A stretch of 64,000 nt of DNA from Spartobacteria bacterium (GTDB taxonomy: Bacteria; Verrucomicrobiota; Verrucomicrobiia; Chthoniobacterales; Chthoniobacteraceae): positions 1 through 64,000 of the forward strand of contig JAJPJG010000021.1 in the NCBI GenBank assembly GCA_021324395.1. The letters run 5' to 3'. Positions 9,015 through 18,987 of this stretch are shown in pieces. Position 1 is the first letter of the stretch; every line of letters starts with the position of its first letter. The position numbers and the translations under genes were made by a program. The notes under the pieces are model-generated. The model was not told where the DNA came from. It was given only the letters and a program-made list of their open reading frames with translations, and did no database searches.

Positions 9015-10190
9015 ATGCACGTTTCTCCCGAAGACCAGCTCAAACAGCTCAAGCGCGGCGCTGCGCAAATCATCAACGAAGAAGAGCTCCTCGCGAAGTT
9101 GCGGCTTGGCCGCCCGCTTAACGTTAAGCTTGGCGTCGATCCGACCGCGCCGGACATTCATCTCGGCTTCACCGTCGCGCTGCAAAAATTGCGCCAGTTC
9201 CAGGACTTCGGCCATCGCGCAGTTTTGATCATCGGCGATTTCACCGCGATGATCGGTGATCCGAGCGGACGCTCGGCGACGCGGCCGCAGCTTTCGCACG
9301 ATCAAGTCATGGCGAACGCGAAGACATTCCAGGAGCAGGCATTCAAAATTCTCGATCGCGAAAAGACGCGCACCGTTTTCAACGGCGAATGGCTCGAGGT
9401 GATGACCTTCGAGGAAGTGATCAAGCTCACCAGCCGCGTGACGATGCAGCAAATGCTCCAGCGCGAGGATTTCAAGACGCGCATCGACAAAGGCGCGGCG
9501 GTGCGGTTGCACGAGATTCTGTATCCGATCATCCAGGGCTGGGACTCGGTGCAGGTGAAGGCCGATGTAGAAATCGGCGGCACCGATCAGTTGTTCAACA
9601 TCCTGGTGGGCCGCGAGCTTCAGCGCGAAGAAAGCCAACCGCAGCAGGTCGTCTTTTTAATGCCGCTGCTGGAGGGGCTCGACGGAGAGAAAAAGATGAG
9701 CAAGAGCCTCGGCAATTACGTCGGCGTCAGCGAGCCACCGCACGAGATGTTCGGAAAACTCATGAGCATTTCCGACAAATTGATGGCGCGCTATTATCTG
9801 CTGCTGCTCGGCGAGGAAATGCCGGCGATTCATCCGATGGACGCGAAGAAGCAACTCGCCTTCCGTATTGTCGAGCGTTACCACTCGGGCGACACCGCTC
9901 AGGAGGCGCTCGACGATTTCAACACGCGCTTCAGCAAGCGCGACATTGAGCACGCCGATTTGCCGATGCTGACACTTAACGGTGGCGAGCTCGACATCCT
10001 CTCCGTCGCCGTCGCGGCTTACGCGAACGCATTTCAAGTCACACGCTCGCGCAGCGAAGTCCGCCGGCTGATCGAGCAGGGGAGCATCCAGCTCCGCGGC
10101 GAAAAGATCACCGACCCGAAGGCAACGCCGGAATTTCATGCGGGCGACGTCCTGCGCCTGGACAAAACGCGCGCGGTGCGGATCGCGTAA
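9015..10190 (+). CDS. tyrS: Tyrosyl-tRNA synthetase
   Basis: A class I aminoacyl-tRNA synthetase of 391 residues that charges tRNA-Tyr in the cytoplasm. The HIGH-type signature is in DPTAPDIHLGFTVAL, the KMSKS loop is KKMSKSLGN, and the C-terminus (RSEVRRLIEQGSIQLRGEKI) is an S4-like RNA-binding domain. HLGF in the first motif and the overall length fit the TyrZ-like group rather than the shorter E. coli TyrS branch. The frame is open back to TTG 8952, but the first 21 codons there contain the GCGGAAT repeat. ATG 9015 (MHVSPEDQLKQLKRG) aligns with the normal N-terminus of the family, so it is chosen. No strong Shine-Dalgarno is visible. Confidence 0.93.
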   Translation: MHVSPEDQLKQLKRGAAQIINEEELLAKLRLGRPLNVKLGVDPTAPDIHLGFTVALQKLRQFQDFGHRAVLIIGDFTAMIGDPSGRSATRPQLSHDQVMANAKTFQEQAFKILDREKTRTVFNGEWLEVMTFEEVIKLTSRVTMQQMLQREDFKTRIDKGAAVRLHEILYPIIQGWDSVQVKADVEIGGTDQLFNILVGRELQREESQPQQVVFLMPLLEGLDGEKKMSKSLGNYVGVSEPPHEMFGKLMSISDKLMARYYLLLLGEEMPAIHPMDAKKQLAFRIVERYHSGDTAQEALDDFNTRFSKRDIEHADLPMLTLNGGELDILSVAVAAYANAFQVTRSRSEVRRLIEQGSIQLRGEKITDPKATPEFHAGDVLRLDKTRAVRIA

Positions 10191-10225
10191 TTCATTTCGC
10201 CAGGTAAGTTTTTGCAAACCGGAGC

Positions 10226-10300
10226 GGCGATTCCGTTCCGCTAAATCGCCATAGGGACAGCCCGAGCTGGCATCTGGAAACAGCCGATTGCCCCTGTTTC
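10226..10300 (+). other. Two small hairpins between tyrS and the GH15 gene
   Basis: GGCGATT (10226-10232) pairs with AATCGCC (10244-10250), and GAAACAG (10277-10283) pairs with CTGTTTC (10294-10300). Neither is followed by a run of T, so they are not clear intrinsic terminators. They may belong to the 5' leader of the GH15 gene, whose start is 29 bases further on. I do not recognise a riboswitch class. Confidence 0.25.
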
Positions 10301-10328
10301 ATCCGAAGTTGCTTCTGATGAAAGAGCG

Positions 10329-12134
10329 TTGTCTGTGAAAATAGAAGACTACGGCTTTATCGGCGACACGGAATCGGGCGCGCTCGTCGGGCGGGACGGA
10401 TCGATCGACTGGCTTTGTTTTCCGCGGTTCGATTCGGGCGCTTGTTTCGCGAAACTGCTCGGCGAACGAAAGCATGGTTGCTGGCGCATCTGGCCTGTGG
10501 ACGAAGTGCGCGCGGCGCGACGGCGCTATCGCGGCGATACGCTGATTTTGGAGACGGAGTTCGAGACGGAGCGCGGCGCGGTGCGGCTGATCGATTTCAT
10601 GCCGGTGCGCGAGACGAAGCCCGACGTGGGCCGCATCGTCGAGGGATTGCGCGGCGAAGTGCGGTTGCAGATGGAGCTGATCATTCGTTTTGATTACGGC
10701 AAAATCGTGCCGTGGGTGCGGCGACGCAGCGAAGGACTCGAGGCCGTCGCCGGACCGGACGCGCTGATTTTGCGCACGCCGATCAAGACGCGCGGGCACA
10801 ATTTGACGACCGTCGCGGAGTTCACCGTGCGCGAAGGCGAGCGCGTGCCGTTCGTGCTCACGTGGTATCCATCGAACGAAAATCCGCCGCGCGAGGTGAA
10901 CGCGGAACATGCGTTGCGCGACACGGAAAATTTCTGGACGGAGTGGTCGGGACGCTGCACTTACCACGACGGCGAATGGTGCGACGCGGTGCGGCGTTCG
11001 CTCATCACGCTGAAGGCGCTCACGTATCGTCCGACCGGCGGCATTATCGCGGCGGCGACGACCTCTTTGCCCGAGCAACTCGGCGGCGTGCGCAATTGGG
11101 ATTACCGCTACTGCTGGCTGCGCGACGCGACTTTCACGCTCTATTCGCTGATGCAGGCGGGCTACACCGAGGAGGCGCAGGCGTGGCGCGACTGGCTCTT
11201 GCGCGCAATTGCGGGCAGCCCGTCGCAGATGCAGATTCTTTACGGCCCGGCGGGGGAGCGGCGCTTGCCGGAGTTCGAGCTGCCGTGGCTGCCGGGCTAT
11301 GAAAATTCAGCGCCGGTGCGCATCGGCAACGCGGCGTCGCGGCAATTCCAGCTCGATGTTTATGGCGAGGTGATGGATTCGCTGCACCAGGCGCGCCGCG
11401 CGAAGATTCCCGCCGAGCCCGCAGCGTGGCGGATGCAGCGGCAACTCGTGCGATTTCTCGAGGAGCACTGGAACGAGCCGGACGAGGGCATCTGGGAAGT
11501 GCGCGGGCCGCGCCGGCATTTCACTCATTCGAAGATCATGGCGTGGGTCGCGGTCGACCGCGCGGTGTGCGCGGTGGAGAAATTCGGGCTCGATGCAAAC
11601 GGCGATCTCGAGCGCTGGCGGAAATTGCGCGACCAAATCCGCGACGAAGTCTGCCAGCAGGGTTTTAACAACGCGCGTGGCGCGTTTACGCAATTTTACG
11701 GTTCGGAAAAACTCGATGCCGCGCTATTGATGCTGCCGCTCGTCGGTTTCCTGCCGGCGAAAGATCCGCGTGTGCAGGCGACGATCGAGGCGATTGAAAG
11801 CGAGTTGATGGTCGATGGATTCGTGCTGCGTTATCACCCGGATCAGGCTGCGGACATTGATGGCTTGCCGCCGGGCGAGGGAACGTTTTTGCCGAGCACG
11901 TTCTGGCTCGCAGATTGTTTAGCGCTGCTTGGGCGCAATGACGAAGCGCGTGAAATTTTCGAGCGCCTGCTCGCGATTCGCAACGATCTCGGCCTGCTCG
12001 CGGAGGAATACGACACGCGTGCAAAACGCCTCGTCGGAAATTTTCCACAAGCGTTCTCGCACGTCGGCTTGGTCAACACCGCGCACAACCTCTCGCGCGA
12101 ACACGGCCCGGCTTATCGCCGGCGCGAAACGTGA
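10329..12134 (+). CDS. GH15 glycoside hydrolase (glucoamylase / trehalase-like)
   Basis: A 601-residue cytoplasmic protein without a signal peptide. The N-terminus (VKIEDYGFIGDTESGALVG, then GSIDWLCFPRFDS) and the NWDYRYCWLRDATFTLYSL block are hallmarks of bacterial GH15 proteins, which hydrolyse terminal alpha-glucosidic bonds of malto-oligosaccharides or trehalose. The two catalytic glutamates are expected in PDEGIWEVRG and in the C-terminal GLLAEEYD motif; both are present. The length is normal. TTG 10329 and GTG 10335 are both possible starts. It converges on the thioredoxin-like gene, with stop codons only 6 bases apart. Alpha-glucan chemistry recurs in this window in the secreted GH13 amylase, which could supply its substrate (inference). 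Confidence 0.85.
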   Translation: MSVKIEDYGFIGDTESGALVGRDGSIDWLCFPRFDSGACFAKLLGERKHGCWRIWPVDEVRAARRRYRGDTLILETEFETERGAVRLIDFMPVRETKPDVGRIVEGLRGEVRLQMELIIRFDYGKIVPWVRRRSEGLEAVAGPDALILRTPIKTRGHNLTTVAEFTVREGERVPFVLTWYPSNENPPREVNAEHALRDTENFWTEWSGRCTYHDGEWCDAVRRSLITLKALTYRPTGGIIAAATTSLPEQLGGVRNWDYRYCWLRDATFTLYSLMQAGYTEEAQAWRDWLLRAIAGSPSQMQILYGPAGERRLPEFELPWLPGYENSAPVRIGNAASRQFQLDVYGEVMDSLHQARRAKIPAEPAAWRMQRQLVRFLEEHWNEPDEGIWEVRGPRRHFTHSKIMAWVAVDRAVCAVEKFGLDANGDLERWRKLRDQIRDEVCQQGFNNARGAFTQFYGSEKLDAALLMLPLVGFLPAKDPRVQATIEAIESELMVDGFVLRYHPDQAADIDGLPPGEGTFLPSTFWLADCLALLGRNDEAREIFERLLAIRNDLGLLAEEYDTRAKRLVGNFPQAFSHVGLVNTAHNLSREHGPAYRRRET

Positions 12135-12140
12135 ACGTGT

Positions 12141-13241
12141 TTACTCCGCGAGCAACTTCGCGACCTGCGACTCGAGGCCGTCGCGCGCATCGGTGCTGAC
12201 GACGTAGCCTTTTTTGTTCACGAGCCACATCGCCGGGATCGACTCGATGCCGTAGCTGCTGCTGATCGCGTTTTGCCAGCCTTTACCGTCGAAGTATTGC
12301 GGCCAGACCATGCCTTTTTCTTTCGTGACGGAAAGCAATTTCTCTTTGTCCTGATCGAGTGAGATGCCGACAATTTCAAAGCCGTCATTGTGGTGCTTTT
12401 TGTAAGTCTCGACGACGTGCGGGACTTCGCCCATGCACGGTCCGCACCATGTTGCCCAGAAATCGATGAGCACGACTTTGCCGCGCATTTTGGTGAGATC
12501 GATCTCGGTGCCGTCGACTGCGGTGAATTTCAAGTCGAACGGTTTTTTGGTGACTTCCTTTTGTTTCAACCTGCCCTTGGCCTCCTCGGCGACGCGCGCG
12601 TTTTTGCTTTTCGCGAGTTCGTTCAACAGCGCCTCGGCCTTGGCCGGATCTTTCTTTTCGAGAAATTGCACGCGCATCAATTCGAGCGATGCAGTGCGCG
12701 GATCATCCGGAAAATCCTTTTCGAATCCGGCGATTTCGTTTTCGAGGTCGGGCGTGAGCTCTTCCTTTTGCATCGCAGGCACGAGATGGATTTGCAGCAA
12801 ACCGAAACGCGCTTCCACTTTCACCGGCGCAGGCGCGTCGGGCGCGGCGATGATTTCCTTGCAGACTGCTTCCTGCTGATCGCCGGTTGCTTTGCCACCG
12901 CTGACTTGCGCGAGCACTGCGGTGACTTGTGCATTCATCATCTTCGCTTCCCATCGGCGTGCATCGTCCGGATAACGGCGGATGAATTCGACCGACGAAG
13001 CCTTGATGTTGTCGAGATAACCGACCATTTCCTCCTTGTTCTTAAAGCCGTGACCCGGCCCGCGTTTCAGCTCACCGAGATGTTTCCAGAGATCGTCCGC
13101 AGTTTTATATTGCGACAGATCGTCTGATTTTTTTTCAGCCGTGTCTTTTGCGGGCGTATCCTTTTTCGGCGCATCCGCCGCGCACAGCGGCGACAGAAAG
13201 CCAAGAGACGCGAGGGCGAAAACGATGGGGCGAATTTGCAT
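12141..13241 (-). CDS. Exported TlpA-like thioredoxin-fold protein
   Basis: 366 residues from ATG 13241. The longer frame adds 12 residues before a good signal peptide (MQIRPIVFALASLGFLSPLCAA), so the internal ATG is preferred. After a charged linker, a helical domain of about 180 residues precedes a C-terminal TlpA/ResA-type domain (about 225-366). That domain has WATWCGPCMGEVP with redox cysteines C266 and C269, and a cis-proline region in IESIPAMWLVNKKG. These proteins reduce or isomerise thiols in the periplasm, often for cytochrome c or cell-wall enzymes. The helical N-domain is common in Verrucomicrobia and Planctomycetes versions and has no assigned job. It converges with the GH15 gene. 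Confidence 0.85.
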   Translation of the reverse strand: MQIRPIVFALASLGFLSPLCAADAPKKDTPAKDTAEKKSDDLSQYKTADDLWKHLGELKRGPGHGFKNKEEMVGYLDNIKASSVEFIRRYPDDARRWEAKMMNAQVTAVLAQVSGGKATGDQQEAVCKEIIAAPDAPAPVKVEARFGLLQIHLVPAMQKEELTPDLENEIAGFEKDFPDDPRTASLELMRVQFLEKKDPAKAEALLNELAKSKNARVAEEAKGRLKQKEVTKKPFDLKFTAVDGTEIDLTKMRGKVVLIDFWATWCGPCMGEVPHVVETYKKHHNDGFEIVGISLDQDKEKLLSVTKEKGMVWPQYFDGKGWQNAISSSYGIESIPAMWLVNKKGYVVSTDARDGLESQVAKLLAE

Positions 13242-13469
13242 GCGCGAGATGCTGCGACACCACGCCGCAGCGCGCAAAGCAAAATCGCGTTACTTCAACG
13301 AGCGATTCGCAATCGTCTGGTCGACGAATAGCTCGAGGAACAACACGAGCCGCGGCAGATTGCAGCTTGGGATTTGGTTTTTACGCGCAACACGGCGCGA
13401 GCGGAGGGAATGTTTCTGGACTCTCATGCCGGATGGTTTAGCAGGGGCCGTGCCAACCGGCTCCGATTC

Positions 13470-14381
13470 TCAAAAAAGCTCGCCTTGCACAGTCGCCGCG
13501 GACTTTTCGGCTTCGTCGCGAATTTCCTGCAGCAGCGACTTGAATTCGCATTGTTCAATCGCGGCGATCAACTCGTCGTAACGCGGACGAATTTTCAAAT
13601 CGTCGAGCGGCGCGGGCAGTGGCAAATCGGTGTCCAGCTTCACCATCTCGCGATTTTGCAAAATCTGCGCCTGAGCCGCTTTCACCTTTTCGCGAATGCG
13701 CTCGTTTTTGATCGAGTCGGGATTCGCTAGCATCGCATCGAGGCTGCCGCACTCGCGCAAAAGGTTCGCCGCGTTTTTCGGCCCGAGTCCCGGCACGCCG
13801 GGAATGTTGTCGACCGAATCCCCGATGAGGCAAAGGACTTCGCCGATTTGCTCCGGGCGCACGCCCCATTTTTTGATGACGCACTCGATGTCGAGCAGCG
13901 CGAACGCGTCTTTCGGCGTGACGAGATCGGCTTTGTTCGTCGTGTAAACTTTCACGCCATCGGCAACAAGCTGGAAAAGATCTTTGTCATTGGTCGCGAG
14001 AACGACTTCGTATTTTTTCCGCACCGCTTCGCACGCATACGATGCCATCAAATCGTCCGCCTCGGTATCCGGCAAACTCAGCGAATGAAAGCCGAGGAGG
14101 GGCACCAGCTTTTGTATAAACGAGAGTTGCGGCCGCATTTCCGCGGGCATCTCGGCGCGCGTCTCCTTGTAAGCCGGCTGAAGTTCCGTGCGTCGCGCGG
14201 GCAGGCCTTCGTCCCAAATCACCGCGCCGAGATCGGGCTGCAGATCTTTCACCATGCGGCGCAATGTTTTTACGAAACCGTAAATCGCGTTGGTCGGCTC
14301 GCCGCGCGAATTGCTCAGGTTCCGGATGGCGAAAAACGATCGGTAAACATAGTAGTGTCCATCGACGAGTAGCAATTTCAC
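13470..14381 (-). CDS. Stand-alone 5'-3' exonuclease (DNA polymerase I N-terminal domain type)
   Basis: 303 residues, matching only the 5'-nuclease domain of DNA polymerase I. The acidic metal-binding residues are visible: D7 in LLLVDGHYYVYRSF, EADDLMASYA, ATNDKDLFQLV, and GDSVDNIPGVPGLGPKNAANLL. The last is the helix-3-turn-helix DNA-binding element. Such proteins remove RNA primers and flaps. No polymerase domain follows: the frame ends at TTG-TAA-like sequence near 13470, and downstream lies a non-coding gap up to the TlpA gene. Whether the genome also has a full polA cannot be seen. The start ATG at 14381 is clear. Confidence 0.85.
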   Translation of the reverse strand: MKLLLVDGHYYVYRSFFAIRNLSNSRGEPTNAIYGFVKTLRRMVKDLQPDLGAVIWDEGLPARRTELQPAYKETRAEMPAEMRPQLSFIQKLVPLLGFHSLSLPDTEADDLMASYACEAVRKKYEVVLATNDKDLFQLVADGVKVYTTNKADLVTPKDAFALLDIECVIKKWGVRPEQIGEVLCLIGDSVDNIPGVPGLGPKNAANLLRECGSLDAMLANPDSIKNERIREKVKAAQAQILQNREMVKLDTDLPLPAPLDDLKIRPRYDELIAAIEQCEFKSLLQEIRDEAEKSAATVQGELF

Positions 14382-14500
14382 GCGCGCAACTTAGCCGAGG
14401 AATCGCGCGCCGCGCATCAAAAAGCTCGCGAAAAAATTTTGCGAGATGTGCTGGAAATCGCGCGGGGATTGGTGTTGAGTCTCACTCCGCAAATTTCCGG

Positions 14501-14575
14501 GCGCGATTAGCTCAGTGGTAGAGCGCTTGCTTCACACGCAAGAAGTCGCAGGTTCGAACCCTGCATCGCGCACCA
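14501..14575 (+). tRNA. tRNA-Val (anticodon CAC)
   Basis: A complete cloverleaf. The acceptor GCGCGAT (14501-14507) pairs with ATCGCGC (14565-14571). The D arm is GCTCAGTGGTAGAGC. The anticodon stem CTTGC/GCAAG encloses the loop TTCACAC, so the anticodon is CAC, reading GUG. A 5-base variable loop is followed by the T arm GCAGG-TTCGAAC-CCTGC. The discriminator A and an encoded CCA end at 14575. It is a single gene with no other tRNA beside it. Confidence 0.97.
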
Positions 14576-14702
14576 TTCCCGCTGGTAGTTTTCAACGCGA
14601 AAAATTTTCGGAAAAGTTCTTGCGGGTTTCGCTGCGGCCCACTACGTTCTCCCTCCCGCGCGATGTGGTAGATCCGAATTCGCGCGACAGTTTAAAAAAT
14701 AC

Positions 14703-14730
14703 TTGCGCGGAAAATGGATTCGTCTAGTTT
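14703..14730 (+). promoter_or_regulatory. Candidate sigma-70-type promoter for the rpsL cluster
   Basis: TTGCGC (14703-14708) and TAGTTT (14725-14730) are separated by 16 bp, preceded by an A/T-rich tract (TTTAAAAAATAC). It is the best -35/-10 pair in the 272-base gap between tRNA-Val and rpsL. Both boxes are weak matches, so this is tentative. Confidence 0.25.
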
Positions 14731-14754
14731 CGCGCTCCCCGCATCCAGTGGGTA

Positions 14755-14786
14755 ACGAAAATTGCCCGCTTTTGCGGGTTTTTCGT
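14755..14786 (+). terminator. Terminator-like hairpin in the rpsL leader
   Basis: CCCGC (14765-14769), loop TTTT, GCGGG (14774-14778), then TTTTT. An outer stem, ACGAAAA with TTTTCGT, extends it. It has the form of an intrinsic terminator and lies 62 bases before rpsL. It could end a transcript coming from tRNA-Val, or act as an attenuator for the ribosomal cluster if the promoter is at 14703-14730. A second, GNRA-capped hairpin (AGGCC-GAAA-GGCTT, 14808-14821) sits between it and the start codon. Confidence 0.5.
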
Positions 14787-14847
14787 CCCGTGAAATCGCG
14801 GGGCGACAGGCCGAAAGGCTTAAAACTTTTTGTAAAACCGAATTTAA

Positions 14848-15255
<408 letters not shown>

Positions 15256-15267
15256 CGGATTTTAGTC

Positions 15268-15741
15268 ATGTCACGTCGTCGTAGAACTATTCAGCGGAGA
15301 GAAAACATTGATGCGCGTTACGGCAGTTCTGTCGTTGCGCAGTTAATCAGCACCGTGATGCAGTCCGGTAAAAAATCGACTGCGGAGCGTATTGTATATA
15401 CCGCGATCGAAAAAACCCGCGAAAGCAGCGATGTTGTCGATCCGCTCGAGACGCTGCACAAGGCGCTCGATAACGTAAAGCCACGCCTCGAAACGAAATC
15501 GCGTCGCGTCGGCGGTGCGACTTATCAAGTCCCGATGGAGGTCCCGGCGCGCCGCCAGGTCGCACTCGCAATGCGCTGGATTGTCGGTTTTGCGCAAAAT
15601 CGCAAAAACGTATCGATGCAGGACGCGCTCGCGGCGGAACTCAGAGACGCGGCGGCCGGACAGGGCAACGCAATCAAGAAGCGCGACGACACTCACAAAA
15701 TGGCGCAGGCGAACCGCGCGTTTGCGCATTTCCGATTCTAA
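15268..15741 (+). CDS. rpsG: 30S ribosomal protein S7
   Basis: 157 residues, normal length. S7 nucleates assembly of the 30S head and contacts E-site tRNA. The N-terminal SRRRRTIQRRENIDARYGS and the GGATYQVPMEVPARRQVALAMRW block are diagnostic. It lies 12 bases after rpsL and 6 before fusA. In E. coli S7 is the translational repressor of this group; whether that applies here is not shown by the sequence. Confidence 0.97.
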   Translation: MSRRRRTIQRRENIDARYGSSVVAQLISTVMQSGKKSTAERIVYTAIEKTRESSDVVDPLETLHKALDNVKPRLETKSRRVGGATYQVPMEVPARRQVALAMRWIVGFAQNRKNVSMQDALAAELRDAAAGQGNAIKKRDDTHKMAQANRAFAHFRF

Positions 15742-15747
15742 TCCGCC

Positions 15748-17925
15748 ATGGCTACCGCGACTGCTGAAAAACCTGCTGTGAACACGAATCCGAATTCGCC
15801 CAATCGCGCGTTTCCGCTCGAGCGCACGCGCAACATCGGCATCGCCGCGCACATCGATGCCGGCAAGACGACGCTCACCGAGCGCATCCTTTTTTACACG
15901 GGCATGATCCACAAAATCGGTGAGGTGCATGAAGGCACGACCGTGACCGACTGGATGGAGCAGGAGCGCGAGCGCGGCATCACGATTACGAGCGCGGCGA
16001 CGACGTGCTCATGGATGCAGAAAAAGGAAGCCGGCGTGTTTAAGCAATTTGAGGGAATCAAAATGCGGGTGAACATCATCGACACTCCCGGCCACGTCGA
16101 TTTCACGGCAGAAGTTGAGCGTTCATTGCGTGTTCTGGATGGTGCGATTGCCGTTTTCGATGCAGTCGCCGGCGTGCAGCCGCAGTCCGAGACAGTCTGG
16201 CGCCAGGCAAACAAATACGGCGTTCCGCGCATCGCGTTCATTAACAAAATGGATCGCGTCGGCGCGAATTTTGACGCGGCTGTGGATTCGATGCGGAAAA
16301 AACTGAACGCGAATGCGTGGCCGATTTTAATTCCGCTCGGCGCGGAGGATCAGCTTAAAGGACAGCTCGACGTTGTTAACAGAAAAGCGGTTCTTTACAG
16401 CGATAACGACGTGATGGGTTCGACTTACACGGTCGAGGAAATTCCGGCGGATAAAATGGATTTGGTCGATGCGGCTTATAACGATCTCGTCGAGCAAATT
16501 TCGAACCTCGACGATGAAGTCGCGGAAGTCGTGCTCGAAGAAAAACCGGTTACGCCAGAAATTTTGAAAGCAGGCATTCGTCGGCAAACCATCGCGAACA
16601 AATTTGTGCCGGTCGTTGGCGGTTCGGCTTTCAAAAACAAAGGCGTGCAATATCTCGTCGATGCTGTCGTCGATTATCTCCCAAGCCCACTCGACATCCC
16701 GCCAGCGAAAGGCATGAATCCCGACTCACATGAGCCGATGGACGCGCCGACCGATGACAACGGAAAGTTTTGCTCGCTTGCATTCAAACTCTGGAGCGAT
16801 CCTTTCGTCGGTAAACTCGTTTTCTTTCGTGTCTATTCCGGCACGCTCAGCAAAGGCGACACGGTTTACAACCCGCGCACGAACAAGCGCGAGCGCATCT
16901 CGCGTTTGATCCAGATCCAGGCCGACAAACGCGAGGACATCGAGACATGTTACTCGGGCGACATCGCGGCGATCGTCGGCATCAAAAACATCACGACGGG
17001 CGACACGCTTTGCGACGAAGATCATCCAATTCTGCTCGAGCCGCCGACATTTCCTGATCCGGTTATTTCGATGGCCATCGAGCCGAAGACCAAGCTCGAC
17101 CAGGAAAAAATGTCGATCGCGCTGCAGCGCCTCGCGGAAGAAGATCCGACATTCCGCGTGTTCACGAACGAAGACACCGGACAAACGATCATCGCGGGCA
17201 TGGGCGAGCTCCATCTCGAAATCATCCGCGACCGCATGTTCCGCGAGTTCAAAGTCGAGGCGAATGCGGGCAAACCGCAGATCGCCTACCGCGAGACGAT
17301 CACCGCGCCGGCAACTGGCGAAGGCAAACTCATCAAGCAGTCCGGCGGTCGCGGTCAATACGGCCACGTCATCGTGAACGTCCGCCCGGCGGAACGCGGC
17401 AAAGGCCTTACGATCGAGAACAAAGTTGTCGGCGGCAATATTCCGAAGGAATACATTGCGCCTTGTAAAAAGGGCATCGAGGAAGCGGTGCTCAACGGTG
17501 TGGTCGGCGGGTATCCCGTCATCGATCTCGAAGTCGATATTATCGATGGAAGCTACCACGACGTGGATTCGAACGAACTCGCATTTAAAATGGCCGCGAT
17601 CTTCGCGATGAAAGATGGCTTCAAAAAAGCGAAGCCAATCCTGCTCGAGCCGATCATGAAGGTCGAAAATATCTGCCCCGAAGAATTTCAGGGCGACATC
17701 ATGGGCGATCTCAATCGCCGCCGCGGAAAAATCATGAGCCTCGAAACCAAGACCGGGCTCACCACTGTCAACGCCGAAGTTCCGCTCGCGGAAATGTTCG
17801 GCTACGCGACCGCGATCCGTTCGCTGTCGAAAGGCCGCTCGTCGTATTCGATGGAGCCGTCTCACTTCGAGCAGGTGCCGGCGCAAGTCCTTGCCGCGGT
17901 GCTCGACCAAAAAGGCAAAGAGTAA
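15748..17925 (+). CDS. fusA: Elongation factor G
   Basis: 725 residues, the GTPase that drives ribosomal translocation. G1 is [10 protein letters not shown]3 is DTPGHVDF and G4 is NKMDR; switch I has the [11 protein letters not shown] form. Domains II to V follow at normal length, with RGQYGHV in domain IV. The N-terminus carries about 20 extra low-complexity residues ([18 protein letters not shown]) before the conserved start of the G domain. It lies directly after rpsG in the usual str order, and tuf does not follow. Confidence 0.97.
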   Translation: MATATAEKPAVNTNPNSPNRAFPLERTRNIGIAAHIDAGKTTLTERILFYTGMIHKIGEVHEGTTVTDWMEQERERGITITSAATTCSWMQKKEAGVFKQFEGIKMRVNIIDTPGHVDFTAEVERSLRVLDGAIAVFDAVAGVQPQSETVWRQANKYGVPRIAFINKMDRVGANFDAAVDSMRKKLNANAWPILIPLGAEDQLKGQLDVVNRKAVLYSDNDVMGSTYTVEEIPADKMDLVDAAYNDLVEQISNLDDEVAEVVLEEKPVTPEILKAGIRRQTIANKFVPVVGGSAFKNKGVQYLVDAVVDYLPSPLDIPPAKGMNPDSHEPMDAPTDDNGKFCSLAFKLWSDPFVGKLVFFRVYSGTLSKGDTVYNPRTNKRERISRLIQIQADKREDIETCYSGDIAAIVGIKNITTGDTLCDEDHPILLEPPTFPDPVISMAIEPKTKLDQEKMSIALQRLAEEDPTFRVFTNEDTGQTIIAGMGELHLEIIRDRMFREFKVEANAGKPQIAYRETITAPATGEGKLIKQSGGRGQYGHVIVNVRPAERGKGLTIENKVVGGNIPKEYIAPCKKGIEEAVLNGVVGGYPVIDLEVDIIDGSYHDVDSNELAFKMAAIFAMKDGFKKAKPILLEPIMKVENICPEEFQGDIMGDLNRRRGKIMSLETKTGLTTVNAEVPLAEMFGYATAIRSLSKGRSSYSMEPSHFEQVPAQVLAAVLDQKGKE

Positions 17926-17943
17926 TTTAACCCACGCATTTTT

Positions 17944-18255
17944 ATGACCAACGGCCAACGCATTCGCATACGTCTAAAAGCATTCGATTTCCGAATGCTC
18001 GACGCTTCCTCGGCGGAGATCGTCGAGACCGCCAAGCGCACCGGCGCGAAAGTCGCGGGGCCGATCCCGCTGCCGACGCGCATCGAGAAATTCACGGTGA
18101 ACCGCTCGCCGCACGTGGACAAAAAATCGATGGATCAATTTGAGATCCGCACGCACAAGCGCCTGCTCGACATCATCGAACCGACCGCAAAAACAGTGGA
18201 TGAGTTGAAAAAGCTCAACCTTCCGGCGGGCGTGGACATCACGATTAAGATTTAA
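17944..18255 (+). CDS. rpsJ: 30S ribosomal protein S10
   Basis: 103 residues, normal length. S10 is part of the 30S head and, with NusB, a transcription antitermination factor. [17 protein letters not shown] at the start and the [32 protein letters not shown] loop are typical. It opens the S10-type part of the cluster, 18 bases after fusA. There is no long leader that could host the E. coli L4-dependent attenuator, so regulation must differ. Confidence 0.97.
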   Translation: MTNGQRIRIRLKAFDFRMLDASSAEIVETAKRTGAKVAGPIPLPTRIEKFTVNRSPHVDKKSMDQFEIRTHKRLLDIIEPTAKTVDELKKLNLPAGVDITIKI

Positions 18256-18270
18256 CGCTCCGCAAACCAA

Positions 18271-18987
18271 ATGAGAATCGGACTTTTAGGCAAAAAAATC
18301 GGCATGACCCGCGTCTACGACGACAAGGGCCGCGCCACCGCCGTCACCGTCATCGACGTCAGTGACAACGCACGCTTGCAGGTGAAGACCGTTGACAACG
18401 ACGGATACAGCGCTGTGCAGGTCGGCTTCGACACGCAAAAAGAATCGCGCGTGAATAACGCGGAGCTTGGTCACTTTAATAAGAGCGGCTCGACGCCAAA
18501 GAAATTCGTGCACGAGTTTCGTTTGGAAGACAGCGAAACGGTTGCTGAAGATTTGAATTTAAAACCGACATTGCTCCAGGCGGGACAACTCGTTGACGTG
18601 ATTGGACGCTCGAAAGGCAAGGGCTTTCAAGGCGTCATGAAAAAGCACAATATGGCCGGTCAGGGCGCATCGCACGGTTCGATGATGCATCGCCGTAACG
18701 GCGCCATTGGCAACCGTTCGACGCCGGGCCGCGTGTGGAAAAACATGGGCATGCCGGGACACATGGGCGACGAGCAGGTGACGGTGCAAAATTTGAAAGT
18801 AGTGCAGGTGCGCGAAGGCGACAACGCGCTGCTCATCGCAGGTGCGGTTCCGGGCGCAAAGGGTAGCTACGTTGTCGTTCGTCCGGCGATCAAGCACTCG
18901 GTCGGCACGCTCGCGAAAGAACCGGAGGCTCCGGCTGCCGCTTCATCCGGCAAGCCGGCCGCGAAAACCGCAGGCAAAAAGAAATAA
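18271..18987 (+). CDS. rplC: 50S ribosomal protein L3
   Basis: 238 residues. L3 binds near the 3' end of 23S rRNA and helps start 50S assembly. IGLLGKKIGMTRVYDD at the start and the GASHGSMMHRRNGAIGNRSTPGRVWKNMGMPGHMG loop, which reaches toward the peptidyl-transferase centre, are intact. The C-terminus has about 20 extra Ala/Lys/Pro residues. Its stop is directly followed by the rplD start. Confidence 0.97.
   Translation: MRIGLLGKKIGMTRVYDDKGRATAVTVIDVSDNARLQVKTVDNDGYSAVQVGFDTQKESRVNNAELGHFNKSGSTPKKFVHEFRLEDSETVAEDLNLKPTLLQAGQLVDVIGRSKGKGFQGVMKKHNMAGQGASHGSMMHRRNGAIGNRSTPGRVWKNMGMPGHMGDEQVTVQNLKVVQVREGDNALLIAGAVPGAKGSYVVVRPAIKHSVGTLAKEPEAPAAASSGKPAAKTAGKKK

Noticed and set aside
16726..17958. 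A 410-codon frame antisense to fusA
   Set aside because: fusA is intact and highly conserved on the other strand; the antisense product has no recognisable fold.
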